Translations under genes and position numbers: made by a program
Source: Myxococcus stipitatus
GTDB lineage: Bacteria; Myxococcota; Myxococcia; Myxococcales; Myxococcaceae
DNA: 64,000 nucleotides
Assembly (NCBI RefSeq): GCF_037414475.1
Contig: NZ_CP147913.1
Coordinates: forward strand, 9,434,501 to 9,498,500
Reading direction: 5' to 3'
Shown here: piece by piece, positions 10,369 to 18,460 of the stretch
How the letters are laid out: every line of letters begins with the position of its first letter
Numbering within the stretch: the first letter of the stretch is position 1
The notes under the pieces: generated by a model
Database searches by the model: none
The model's input: only the letters and a program-made list of their open reading frames with translations
Told to the model about the DNA's origin: nothing

Positions 10369-12615
10369 ATGGTCCAGGAACGGTATGCACGTCTAGGTCG
10401 GTACGAGCTCCTGGCCCTGTTGGGGCGGGGCGGGATGGCCGAGACGTGGCGTGCTCGCCTGGTGGGCGCGGCGGGGGTCACCAAGCCTGTCCTCATCAAG
10501 AAGGTCCTGCCCGAGTTCGCCACCCACGCGGACTTCATCTCGCTCTTCATCAGCGAGGCGCGCATCTCGTCCACGCTGTCGCACGGGAACATCGCGCAGG
10601 TCTTCGAGTTCGGCCGGGTGGAAGGGGAGTACTTCCTGGCCATGGAGCTGGTGGATGGCCAGCCGCTCCACCGTGTCATGAAACGCGCGGCCCGGTTGGG
10701 CATGACGAGACTGCCCATTCCGCTGGCCACGTACATCGCGCTGGAGATGTGCCGGGGCCTCCACTACGCGCACACGCGGACGGATGAGAAGGGCACGCCG
10801 CTGGGCATCGTCCACCGGGACGTCTCTCCCGACAACGTCATCATCAGCTACGAGGGCCAGGTCAAGATTGTCGACTTCGGCATCGCCAAGGCGCGCCTGG
10901 CGCGCAACTTCGAAACCGAGCCGGGCATCGTGCGGGGCAAGTACCTCTACTTCTCCCCGGAGCAGGCTCGGGGCCGCGAGGTCGATGCCCGCACGGACAT
11001 CTGGACGATAGGCCTGGTGCTCTACGAGATGTTGTGCGGACAGCTGCCCGTCACCGGCACCGCGGAGGCGGTGATGACGCGCATGGCCTACGGCGAGTTC
11101 CCCTCGCCTCGGCAGGTCTGTGGCGTCGTCCCGGTCGAACTGGAATCGCTGGTCATGAAGGCCCTCGCCGTGGAGGTGCCGCTCCGCTACGCCTCCGCGA
11201 ACGCGTTCGCCGACGCCCTGGCCGCGTACCTGTATTCGCTCTCGCCGCCGTTCTCCTCCATGGACCTGACGCATCTGGTGCGTGCGCTGTTCCAGAAGGA
11301 GCTGTTGGCGGACGGCCGGGAGCTGCCAGTTCCGAAAGCCTTCCTGAAGGAGTTCTCCGCCTGGTGCGGCGCCACGCCCATCTCACGCGCACCGTCCAGG
11401 GCGAGCCCGCAACATACGGTGGGCCTCGGCGCCCTGAATGCCGAGGCCCGGACGTTGGAGGACCTGCCTCCCGTCGCTCCGATGACGATGACGCTGGAGC
11501 CTCGTCCCGCGGCCCAGCCTCCACGCATCTCGATGGACGAGGACGACGTCGCCACCGTCTATCTCGAGCCCACCACCGTGTCCGCCCCCGAGCATCTGGC
11601 GTGGGTCCGCGAAGGCGGTGTCCCTTTGTCGGAGCGTCGCACGGTGTTGATTCCTCGCGAGCCACCGCGTGGGAGATGGAAGCGGGTGGCGGGCACCACC
11701 GCGCTGGTCCTGTTCGTCATGCTGGGCATCGCCATCCCCTGGGTGGCTGTGTTCAAGACCCAACCCCCGGACCCTCCGCCCAGGCCCGCCCCTCCCGCCG
11801 ACGAGCGCCCTCCGGTGGCCACACCGCATCCGCCCCGGGTCATCCAGTATCCCGTGAAGGAGTTCGTGCTCGAAGCGGACCGGGACGTCATCTTCATCCC
11901 GCGCACGTTCAAGTCCTTTGGCGCGCTGAATCCCGCGGAGGCCTATTCACTCACGGATGTCAGCGCGCAAGGCAGGGGAGAAGACCCGCGCGTCCTCCCC
12001 TCCGAAGTGGAGCCGGTGAACGTCTTCTTCCTGCTGTCGGGCGACGCAAGCCAGCTCCCGGAGAAGGCGCGGCTCGGCGAGGTCCCCACGTCACCCAAGG
12101 TGCTCGTGGGGGTCCAGGAAGTCGCCATCTTCCGCTGGGGCCCCACCCATCCGGGCGCGATGGCCGAGCGGCACATCCGCTTGAATGGCCCGGCCCCGGA
12201 GCCGTCGCGCTCGTTCCGTTTCCGTCCGGAGGTGGAGGGGCCTCGGCTCCAACAGGCGCCTGTCATCAAGGGGCTCGATCCGCTGGCGACGTACACGTTG
12301 AACCTGGAGACGACGTCCAGGGAGGCACGGCTTCATGGCCCGGGCGCGGGGCCCGCCACCACCGTGGCTTGCGTGGAGTGGAGACCCGAGGAGTCACTCA
12401 AGGCCGACCCCGCCAAGGTCCTCACGAGGGTTCAGTTCCTGCTCGAGGTGGGAACGCAGCGCCGCGTGCAAGGTGTCTCTGGACTCGTGTGCGCGTTCGT
12501 CGACGACGGGCCGGACGGCAACTCCGGTGCGCTCCAGGTCCGCATCGAGGAGGCGCCGTCCGTCAACCGTTCCAAACCCTCCGCGAGTGGCTCACATGTC
12601 CCACGACCCCAATGA
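10369..12615 (+). CDS. Transmembrane Ser/Thr protein kinase (kinase 2), TPR tail displaced by frameshift
   Basis: A 748-residue kinase closely related to its neighbours, with the glycine loop LGRGGM (18-23), Lys44, HRDVSPDN with Asp151, and DFG. One membrane helix lies at about 441-462. The region beyond, about residues 490-730, is a beta-rich extracytoplasmic module also found in kinase 3; shared landmarks are FFLLSG, TTVACV and a GLxCxFVDDxPxxNxGA block near the end. Unlike kinases 1 and 3, the protein stops before any TPR repeat. The missing repeat is readable in another frame from 12596 onward. The catalytic domain is unaffected, so the kinase should be active. It is probably co-transcribed with kinase 1. 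Confidence 0.92.
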   Translation: MVQERYARLGRYELLALLGRGGMAETWRARLVGAAGVTKPVLIKKVLPEFATHADFISLFISEARISSTLSHGNIAQVFEFGRVEGEYFLAMELVDGQPLHRVMKRAARLGMTRLPIPLATYIALEMCRGLHYAHTRTDEKGTPLGIVHRDVSPDNVIISYEGQVKIVDFGIAKARLARNFETEPGIVRGKYLYFSPEQARGREVDARTDIWTIGLVLYEMLCGQLPVTGTAEAVMTRMAYGEFPSPRQVCGVVPVELESLVMKALAVEVPLRYASANAFADALAAYLYSLSPPFSSMDLTHLVRALFQKELLADGRELPVPKAFLKEFSAWCGATPISRAPSRASPQHTVGLGALNAEARTLEDLPPVAPMTMTLEPRPAAQPPRISMDEDDVATVYLEPTTVSAPEHLAWVREGGVPLSERRTVLIPREPPRGRWKRVAGTTALVLFVMLGIAIPWVAVFKTQPPDPPPRPAPPADERPPVATPHPPRVIQYPVKEFVLEADRDVIFIPRTFKSFGALNPAEAYSLTDVSAQGRGEDPRVLPSEVEPVNVFFLLSGDASQLPEKARLGEVPTSPKVLVGVQEVAIFRWGPTHPGAMAERHIRLNGPAPEPSRSFRFRPEVEGPRLQQAPVIKGLDPLATYTLNLETTSREARLHGPGAGPATTVACVEWRPEESLKADPAKVLTRVQFLLEVGTQRRVQGVSGLVCAFVDDGPDGNSGALQVRIEEAPSVNRSKPSASGSHVPRPQ

Positions 12616-12880
12616 GCACTTCGGACAGAGTCAGGATGCCTATCGGGTGGCCGAGGACTGCCTCGCCCATGACCCGCGCAAGGCCAACTGCCTGCTGCTT
12701 TCAGGGGACATGCAAGCCCGGCTGGGCAAGGTCGATGGCGCTCTCGTGCGCTATCGGACTTTCGTCCAGGTCTACCCGACCCACCGCATGACGCCCTCGC
12801 TGCGGCAGCTCATCTCGGAGCACTCGACGACGGGGCTTCTTCGGCCTCCCGAGTCTGTGTCCACGCGAAACCCAGAATAG
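12596..12880 (+). pseudogene. TPR tail of kinase 2 in the +1 frame (frameshift fragment or small overlapping gene)
   Basis: A 94-codon frame overlapping the end of kinase 2 by 20 bases. Its product has VAEDCLAHDPRKANCLLLSG, then LGKVDGALVRYRTFVQVYP, which aligns by eye with the last TPR repeat of kinase 3 (ARECIAMEPQNFECHLLLGS, then EEGAKHYRRFLDLAP). The first helix of that repeat is only partly present here. The simplest reading is that one base was lost or gained near 12550-12615 and detached the tail from kinase 2; a sequencing error would look the same. A translated separate small protein is possible, since an ATG is available at 12596, but it lacks a good ribosome-binding site. Confidence 0.6.
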
Positions 12881-12928
12881 ACTGACGACCCTTTTTGAAC
12901 GGAATGCCGCGAGATACGTTACGCCTCA

Positions 12929-15499
12929 ATGGCGAATGAGCAGCACGGACAGTTCGGTCGGTACGAGCTCCACTCGAGGATTGGCCGGGGCGGGATGGCG
13001 GAGACGTGGAGGGCCCAGCTGTTGGGGGCCGCGGGGGTCACCAAGCCCGTCCTGATCAAGAAGGTGTTGCCGGAGTACGCCAACGACGAGGCGTTCATCT
13101 CCATGTTCATCAGCGAGGCGCGCATCTCCGCGTCGCTGTCGCATGGCTCCATCGCCCAGGTCTTCGACTTCGGACAGGTGGGGGGCGAGTACTTCCTGGC
13201 GATGGAGTACGTCGACGGGCAGCCGCTGAATCGCATCATCAAGCGAGCGCTGCGCTCCAACTTCGCGAGCCTGCCGGTTCCCATCGCCACGTACATCGCA
13301 TTGGAGATGTGCCGCGGGCTGCACTACGCGCACACGCGCGCGGACGACAAGGGGACACCGCTGGGCATCGTCCACCGGGACATCTCTCCGGACAACGTGC
13401 TCATCAGCTACGAGGGGCAGGTCAAGATCGTCGACTTCGGCATCGCCAAGGCTCGCTCACTGCGCAGCTTCGACACGGCGCCGGGGGTGGTGAAGGGCAA
13501 GTATCTGTTCTTCTCTCCCGAGCAGGCGCGAGGGGAAGAGGTGGATGCCCGCACCGACGTGTGGGCCACGGCGGTGGTGCTCTTCGAGATGGTCTGTGGC
13601 CGCCTTCCCTTGGAGGGGCCTGAGTACGTGGTGATGCACAAGCTGCAATCCCGTCAGCCATTGCCGCGTCCTCGAGACCTCAAACCAGACATGCCGGTGC
13701 GGTTGGATGCCATCCTTCAGAAGGCGCTCGCGGTGCGGAAGGAGGACCGGTTCGAGTCCGCGCACGAGTTCGGGGATGCGCTGGCCGGGTTCCTCTTCAA
13801 GGCCGCGCCCCGGTTCTCGTCGATGTCCGTGGCGTATCTGCTGCGCGAGCTGTTCCGTCCCGACATGACGGAGATGGGCAAGGACACCAAGGTGCCTGCC
13901 CGGTTCGTGGAGGAGCTGTCCGTCTGGCGGGCGACGACGAACATCCTTCCGAAGCCCACGGAGATCGCGGCGCCCGAGCTGAGCACGGAGCCGCGGACCA
14001 TCGAGAGCCGTTCGGGCGAGCGACCCGATGGAACGGAGGACCTGGATGGCGACGGCGAGGAGGGGCGAAACTCTCCGGACCGGGGTGGCTTCTTCGAGAT
14101 GGGCTTCCGCGTCTCCCCCCATCACCTGGTGGTGGCTGGGGTCGTGGTGGTGCTCTTCGGTTTGCTCTGGTCGGCGTTCGACAAGCTCACGCCGGACGGG
14201 GCGTCACGAGAGACCACCAACGCCCATCCGGCCCGGCCTCCGCTGCCAGGGCCACCGCTCAAGGATGCGGATGCGAAGAGCGCGCCGGCACAGCCTCCCG
14301 CCGCGAAGCCCGCTCCGGCTGTCACGGGCAAGCAGCCCGTGGGCCCGGACTCCGTCCGCATGCCGGTGGATTCCTTCAGGCTCGATGCGCGGCGCCACCT
14401 GCTGGGCGTGTCATCTGGCCGGGCCTCGCTGGCGACGTTGGACCCGCAGGTCTCGTACCGCATCGAGGAGACGGGCACGTTGGCTTCACCGGATCGTGGC
14501 AAACCGATGCCGAACATCTTCTTCCTGTTGTCGGGGCAGAAGGTCGCGGCCGATGCCGCGGTGGGCGTCGTGACCCGGAAGGCGGAGTTCATCCGAGGCG
14601 CCACGGCCGTGAGCTTCTTCACCGTGGGAGCCCCGACGCCGCAGGACGACCTGCCCGAGCGGATTGTCTCCGTGACGAACACGCGGACGGGCGAGGAGCG
14701 GCGCCACACCATCCACTTGGAGTGGATGACCACGGACTTGAACAAGAGCCTCTTCCTGGATGGCTTGGACCCGGCGGAGACGTACACCTTGTCGTTGCGC
14801 CCGGTGGACGGTGGGGCATTCACGCGGGGGAGGGAACAGGGCCCGGTGGTGACGGTGGCGTGTGTCCAGCAGGTGAACCTGGATCGTGATGGCCCCGGAA
14901 TGCCTCCGGCCAGGGCTCAGCGATTCCTGGTCTCGCGAGGCGCGGACACGAAGGTCACCGGTGTCCATGGTTTGAACTGTGGCTTCGTCGATGACGACCC
15001 GTCGGACAATCAAGGCGCGGTGGAGATCCGCATCCAGTCCGCGGCGCAGGCCGCCGCCGAGCGCGCCACCGCGGAGCGTGAGGCCGCGGATGCCGGTGGC
15101 GTGGCGGCGCTGAGCATCCCCGTCACCCCTTCGAGTCCGCGACAAGCTGGAAGCAGGTCCCAACCTGTGAGGCCGCAGGAGGTGGTGAGCGAACCCGTGC
15201 CGCAGCCGGAGACCGGCCGCGGTGACCGGGCGCTGGAGCAGGCTCGGGAGCTCTACAAGGCGAAGCGGTTCGAGTCCGCGAGGACCCGCGCGCGTGAGTG
15301 CATCGCGATGGAGCCACAGAACTTCGAGTGTCACCTGCTCCTCGGCTCCGTGGCGGCGCAGTTGAACCGGCTGGAGGAGGGGGCGAAGCACTATCGCCGC
15401 TTCCTCGACCTGGCCCCATCGGAGCATCCCCAGGCGAGCAAGGTGTTGCGAGTCCTTCAGGAGTACGAGTCCGTGCGCGCCGGGGCCTCCGTGCCGTAA
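12929..15499 (+). CDS. Transmembrane Ser/Thr protein kinase with C-terminal TPR (kinase 3)
   Basis: An 856-residue kinase, the longest of the three paralogues. The glycine loop IGRGGM, the lysine in VLIKKVLP, HRDISPDN and DFG are all intact. The linker is acidic; one membrane helix lies at about residues 397-414. The extracytoplasmic part first has a Pro/Ala linker, then the beta-rich module shared with kinase 2 (FFLLSG, VTVACV, GLNCGFVDDDPSDNQGA), then an Ala/Glu-rich linker and a complete TPR repeat (about 768-840). I infer a periplasmic sensing or docking role for the module and TPR. It is 48 bases after the displaced tail of kinase 2 and may have its own promoter. The next gene is convergent. 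Confidence 0.93.
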   Translation: MANEQHGQFGRYELHSRIGRGGMAETWRAQLLGAAGVTKPVLIKKVLPEYANDEAFISMFISEARISASLSHGSIAQVFDFGQVGGEYFLAMEYVDGQPLNRIIKRALRSNFASLPVPIATYIALEMCRGLHYAHTRADDKGTPLGIVHRDISPDNVLISYEGQVKIVDFGIAKARSLRSFDTAPGVVKGKYLFFSPEQARGEEVDARTDVWATAVVLFEMVCGRLPLEGPEYVVMHKLQSRQPLPRPRDLKPDMPVRLDAILQKALAVRKEDRFESAHEFGDALAGFLFKAAPRFSSMSVAYLLRELFRPDMTEMGKDTKVPARFVEELSVWRATTNILPKPTEIAAPELSTEPRTIESRSGERPDGTEDLDGDGEEGRNSPDRGGFFEMGFRVSPHHLVVAGVVVVLFGLLWSAFDKLTPDGASRETTNAHPARPPLPGPPLKDADAKSAPAQPPAAKPAPAVTGKQPVGPDSVRMPVDSFRLDARRHLLGVSSGRASLATLDPQVSYRIEETGTLASPDRGKPMPNIFFLLSGQKVAADAAVGVVTRKAEFIRGATAVSFFTVGAPTPQDDLPERIVSVTNTRTGEERRHTIHLEWMTTDLNKSLFLDGLDPAETYTLSLRPVDGGAFTRGREQGPVVTVACVQQVNLDRDGPGMPPARAQRFLVSRGADTKVTGVHGLNCGFVDDDPSDNQGAVEIRIQSAAQAAAERATAEREAADAGGVAALSIPVTPSSPRQAGSRSQPVRPQEVVSEPVPQPETGRGDRALEQARELYKAKRFESARTRARECIAMEPQNFECHLLLGSVAAQLNRLEEGAKHYRRFLDLAPSEHPQASKVLRVLQEYESVRAGASVP

Positions 15500-15524
15500 G
15501 CCCTCCGCCCGCGCCGAGGGTTCT

Positions 15525-16835
15525 TCAAGGAGGCGGCTTGCCAGCGGTCCACGTGCTCAGGGGCGCTCGCGGGGCCCAGGACTCCAGCATCGCGCGGGCC
15601 TTGGCCTCCACTCGCGGCGGGAGCGGAGGAAAGCCCCGCAGCGCCGCGTCCAGGTGGCGTCGCGCGGCGTCCCGATTGCCGCTCGCCGCGTCGACGAGCC
15701 CCACCACGTAGTCGAGCCGCGCGTCCTTCGTGCCGAGGCCCACCACGGCGTCCGCCAGGGGCCGGGCCTCGTCCACCTTGCCCGCGTTGACGAGCGCATA
15801 GGCCAGCACCGCTTGAGTGAAGACATCCTGCCGGTACGTCATCTCCTGCCGCGCGAGTGTCTCCGCCAGGACCACGTCTCCTCCTTGGTCCAATAGAAGT
15901 CGCGCATGCTCGCGAGCCTCCCCGACGACGTCGTGCAATGCGCGCGTGGACTCGTTCCGTGCCTCTTCTTCGTGCCCCGCCGCCGCGAGCGCATCGGCCA
16001 GGAACGCGCGATGTCCCGCGCGCGGGCGCGAGGCCATGGCTGCCCGGTACTCCTCTGCCGCGGCCTCCGGTTGGCCCCGGGCGCGCAGGACGTGTCCTCG
16101 GCCCACATGGGCCCGGTCGAGGTCGGGTGCGTGGGTGAGTGCCACGGTGAAGTACTCGAACGCCGTGTCAGCGGTGCCGAGGGCGAGGTACGCATCGCCC
16201 AGCTCGCACAAGGCTCGGGCCACGGCGTCACCATCCTCCCGGTCCGCCGAGGTCGCGGCGAGCTTGAGGACGGAGATGGCGCCCTCCACATCGCCGCGCA
16301 GGAGACGCAGGTACCCTACGCGGGTGTACGCGGCATGCGAGGGCTTCAGGTCCATCATCCGCTGATAGGCCACCTCCGCGTCGTCGTAGCGGCCCAGCTC
16401 CAGCTCCGCGTCACCGAGCACGCCCACGAAGAAAGCATCGTGAGGAGACTGTTCCGTGAGCCGTGCGGCGGCGTCTCGAAGGTCCCTGAACTGATGGCCG
16501 TGGTGGAGCAGCAGCAGCTCCACCTTGAGCGCGTCCACACGCTCGGGGTCCGCCATCAACGCGCGCCGTGCCGCGATGCGAGCTCGCAGCAGGTGCTGTG
16601 AGTCCGCGGTGCGAAGGCCCAGCCGCATCCATTCCGTGGCGAGCTGGCCTTGCACCACGGCATCGTCTGGAGATGCCTCCTGGTCCCTCCGCGTCAGCCG
16701 CTCCAAGGGCGTCTCGGAGCGGCTCGCGCTGGAGGGCGTAGCGCCATTCGGCGCGGGCCGCGTCCACCACCGCATGAGTCCGCCCGAGAAGACCGCCACC
16801 ACCGCGCAGACGATGAGCACCGGTCGAGCGACCAT
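15525..16835 (-). CDS. TPR-repeat protein with N-terminal membrane anchor
   Basis: A 436-residue protein. Residues 5-21 (VLIVCAVVAVFSGGLMR) form a signal anchor or uncleaved signal, followed by a Pro/Ser linker and then a long array of helix-turn-helix repeats. Repeat landmarks include ELGRYDDAEVAYQRMMDLKP, LGDAYLALGTADTAFEYF and ARGQPEAAAEEYRAAMA, typical tetratricopeptide repeats. It is likely to sit in the periplasm as a protein-interaction scaffold. It starts 12 bases after the DUF4331 gene and is certainly in the same operon; pairing of a DUF4331 protein with a TPR protein suggests they work together, though the role is unknown. Confidence 0.85.
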   Translation of the reverse strand: MVARPVLIVCAVVAVFSGGLMRWWTRPAPNGATPSSASRSETPLERLTRRDQEASPDDAVVQGQLATEWMRLGLRTADSQHLLRARIAARRALMADPERVDALKVELLLLHHGHQFRDLRDAAARLTEQSPHDAFFVGVLGDAELELGRYDDAEVAYQRMMDLKPSHAAYTRVGYLRLLRGDVEGAISVLKLAATSADREDGDAVARALCELGDAYLALGTADTAFEYFTVALTHAPDLDRAHVGRGHVLRARGQPEAAAEEYRAAMASRPRAGHRAFLADALAAAGHEEEARNESTRALHDVVGEAREHARLLLDQGGDVVLAETLARQEMTYRQDVFTQAVLAYALVNAGKVDEARPLADAVVGLGTKDARLDYVVGLVDAASGNRDAARRHLDAALRGFPPLPPRVEAKARAMLESWAPRAPLSTWTAGKPPP

Positions 16836-16847
16836 GGTGGCCTCGCC

Positions 16848-18224
16848 TCAGGGGGACGGATTACCCGAGTGTGGGGGCGCCAGATAGGGGAAGGCGGTGA
16901 GGAAGGGGACGTCATTGGCCGCCACGCCATCTCCCAGGCTGCTGGCCGCGCTGGCGAAGGTGCCTCCTCCATCGGGAAGGGTGGCGGGGCCTCCATCCGG
17001 GAACGTGGTGAAGAACGCGCCTCCCACCGCCCTGAGCGCGGTGTCCGTCACGTCGTCGGTGAGGAGCCTTCCATTGGGGAACGAGGAATCCGTGCCGGTG
17101 TTGATGTGGAGCATCTCGCCGGTGGCCTTGCCCTGGGTGTTGCGCGTGAAGAGGGCGACCAGGTCCGTGCGCGGCGAGGGGGGCGCCAGGGGAATGAAGC
17201 CCTTGGCCTGAAGCAGCTGCGGCAGTTCCGGGTTGGTGATGATGGCGACGATGGTCGGAGTGGCCAGGTCGTTCTGGGGCCGGGACGCGTTGAAGAAGTC
17301 CTTGAACTTCATGGGGACGACCACCTCGTTCACCAGCGGGTTGCCCAGTCGGGACACCTGGACCCAGGCCCCACTCGTGTCCACCCCGCCATCCGCGCGG
17401 CGCGTGGTGACACGAGGGCGGCTGGCCGTGGTCCAGATGCCCAAGTGCGGTGAGCTGAACTCCGTGAGCGGCACCTCGATGACCATCGACATCACGTTCA
17501 GCCCCGCCAGGTCATCGCGATTGGCCCGGCCCGAATAGTCGAGGAAGTCGAACGTCTTCGAGAGGTTGACGAAGAACGGGTCGTCCCGAGGCCCCGCGAA
17601 GACCTTGTACTTGGAGGCCGCGCCCTGGCCCGCGAGGATGGCGCTGGTGGTGATGGGGTCCAGCGTGGTGGCGCCCGCGGCCTGGGGATAGGCGGGGGTC
17701 GTCAGTCGGCCCACGTTGGCGGGGGCCACCGGCGCGTCCTTCACGATGACCTGCTGCGCGCCGCCGGAGCCGATCTTCGTGAGGGTGTATGTCTGGTAGC
17801 GGAGGATCTCCGGGGACGTGGCGGTCTTCACGCCCGCGAAGGCGTAGAGGAACGAGTCCTTGTAGGCGTCATACCCCGCGACGACGCCCACGGACGGCAA
17901 GGGGCTCTGGCGAATCTGCGTGCGGAAGCGGAACTGGTAGCGGATGTCCGGCGCGCCATCTCCCGACTGGTCAATCTGGATTTCGTAGAGGACGTTGTCG
18001 TCGAACAGGTAGTAGTTGGGACCGCCGTACGGAATGCCAATGGGATAGTAATTGGCCACCAGCACCAGATTGGTGCCTTGCTTCCACGCATACAGGTCTG
18101 TTCCGTCCGCCGCCGGGTCATTGCTGATGAGCGGGGCTTCGCGATGGCTGGACGCCACGGCGAGGGTGGATGCGAGGAGCAGCGGAGCCGCGACGAGACG
18201 CCATGTCGGAAAGGGAGCTCTCAA
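16848..18224 (-). CDS. Exported DUF4331 protein (TTG start)
   Basis: A 458-residue protein. I place the start at TTG 18222-18224 because a perfect AGGAGG lies eight bases upstream and the protein then begins with a textbook signal peptide (RAPFPTWRLVAAPLLLASTLAVA) cleaved just before SSHREAPLI. The motif SSHREAPLISNDPAADGTD is the hallmark of the DUF4331 family. Further family features are the TDLYAW, YYLFDDNVLYEI and VPLTEFS segments. DUF4331 proteins are secreted or periplasmic and of unknown function. Starting further upstream at 18377 would bury the signal inside a 51-residue Arg/Pro-rich extension. It heads an operon with the TPR protein. Confidence 0.88.
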   Translation of the reverse strand: MRAPFPTWRLVAAPLLLASTLAVASSHREAPLISNDPAADGTDLYAWKQGTNLVLVANYYPIGIPYGGPNYYLFDDNVLYEIQIDQSGDGAPDIRYQFRFRTQIRQSPLPSVGVVAGYDAYKDSFLYAFAGVKTATSPEILRYQTYTLTKIGSGGAQQVIVKDAPVAPANVGRLTTPAYPQAAGATTLDPITTSAILAGQGAASKYKVFAGPRDDPFFVNLSKTFDFLDYSGRANRDDLAGLNVMSMVIEVPLTEFSSPHLGIWTTASRPRVTTRRADGGVDTSGAWVQVSRLGNPLVNEVVVPMKFKDFFNASRPQNDLATPTIVAIITNPELPQLLQAKGFIPLAPPSPRTDLVALFTRNTQGKATGEMLHINTGTDSSFPNGRLLTDDVTDTALRAVGGAFFTTFPDGGPATLPDGGGTFASAASSLGDGVAANDVPFLTAFPYLAPPHSGNPSP

Positions 18225-18422
18225 AAGGGTATCCTCCTGAAGGGGGAGAACCGCGAGGCCGGGCGTGGGTCGAAGGCGTCTGCTCAATCGCCTGAGGGCG
18301 CTTCCATACCTGACAGGTCGAGCGGGAGGCTCCTGCCCCTGGGGGCTGGGAGCCCGCGAGTGTCCAGTGGCGGTCAACCCCTCGACGCAATGCGCTGATT
18401 CAACAGGCGGCAGGGGAGGGCT

Positions 18423-18451
18423 TTGAAAAGCAAGGAGCGCTCTCGTAGAAA
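18423..18451 (+). promoter_or_regulatory. Candidate sigma-70-like promoter of the amylase gene
   Basis: TTGAAA (18423-18428) and TAGAAA (18446-18451) are separated by exactly 17 bases. The predicted start of transcription falls only a few bases before the ATG at 18461, and there is no ribosome-binding site next to that ATG, so the message might be nearly leaderless. No alternative is visible in the 236-base divergent region. Confidence 0.35.
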
Positions 18452-18460
18452 GTCATCCGC

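Noticed and set aside
18225-18377. Longer start for the DUF4331 gene at 18377
   Set aside because: Adds an Arg/Pro-rich extension before the signal peptide; the TTG at 18224 has a perfect ribosome-binding site.
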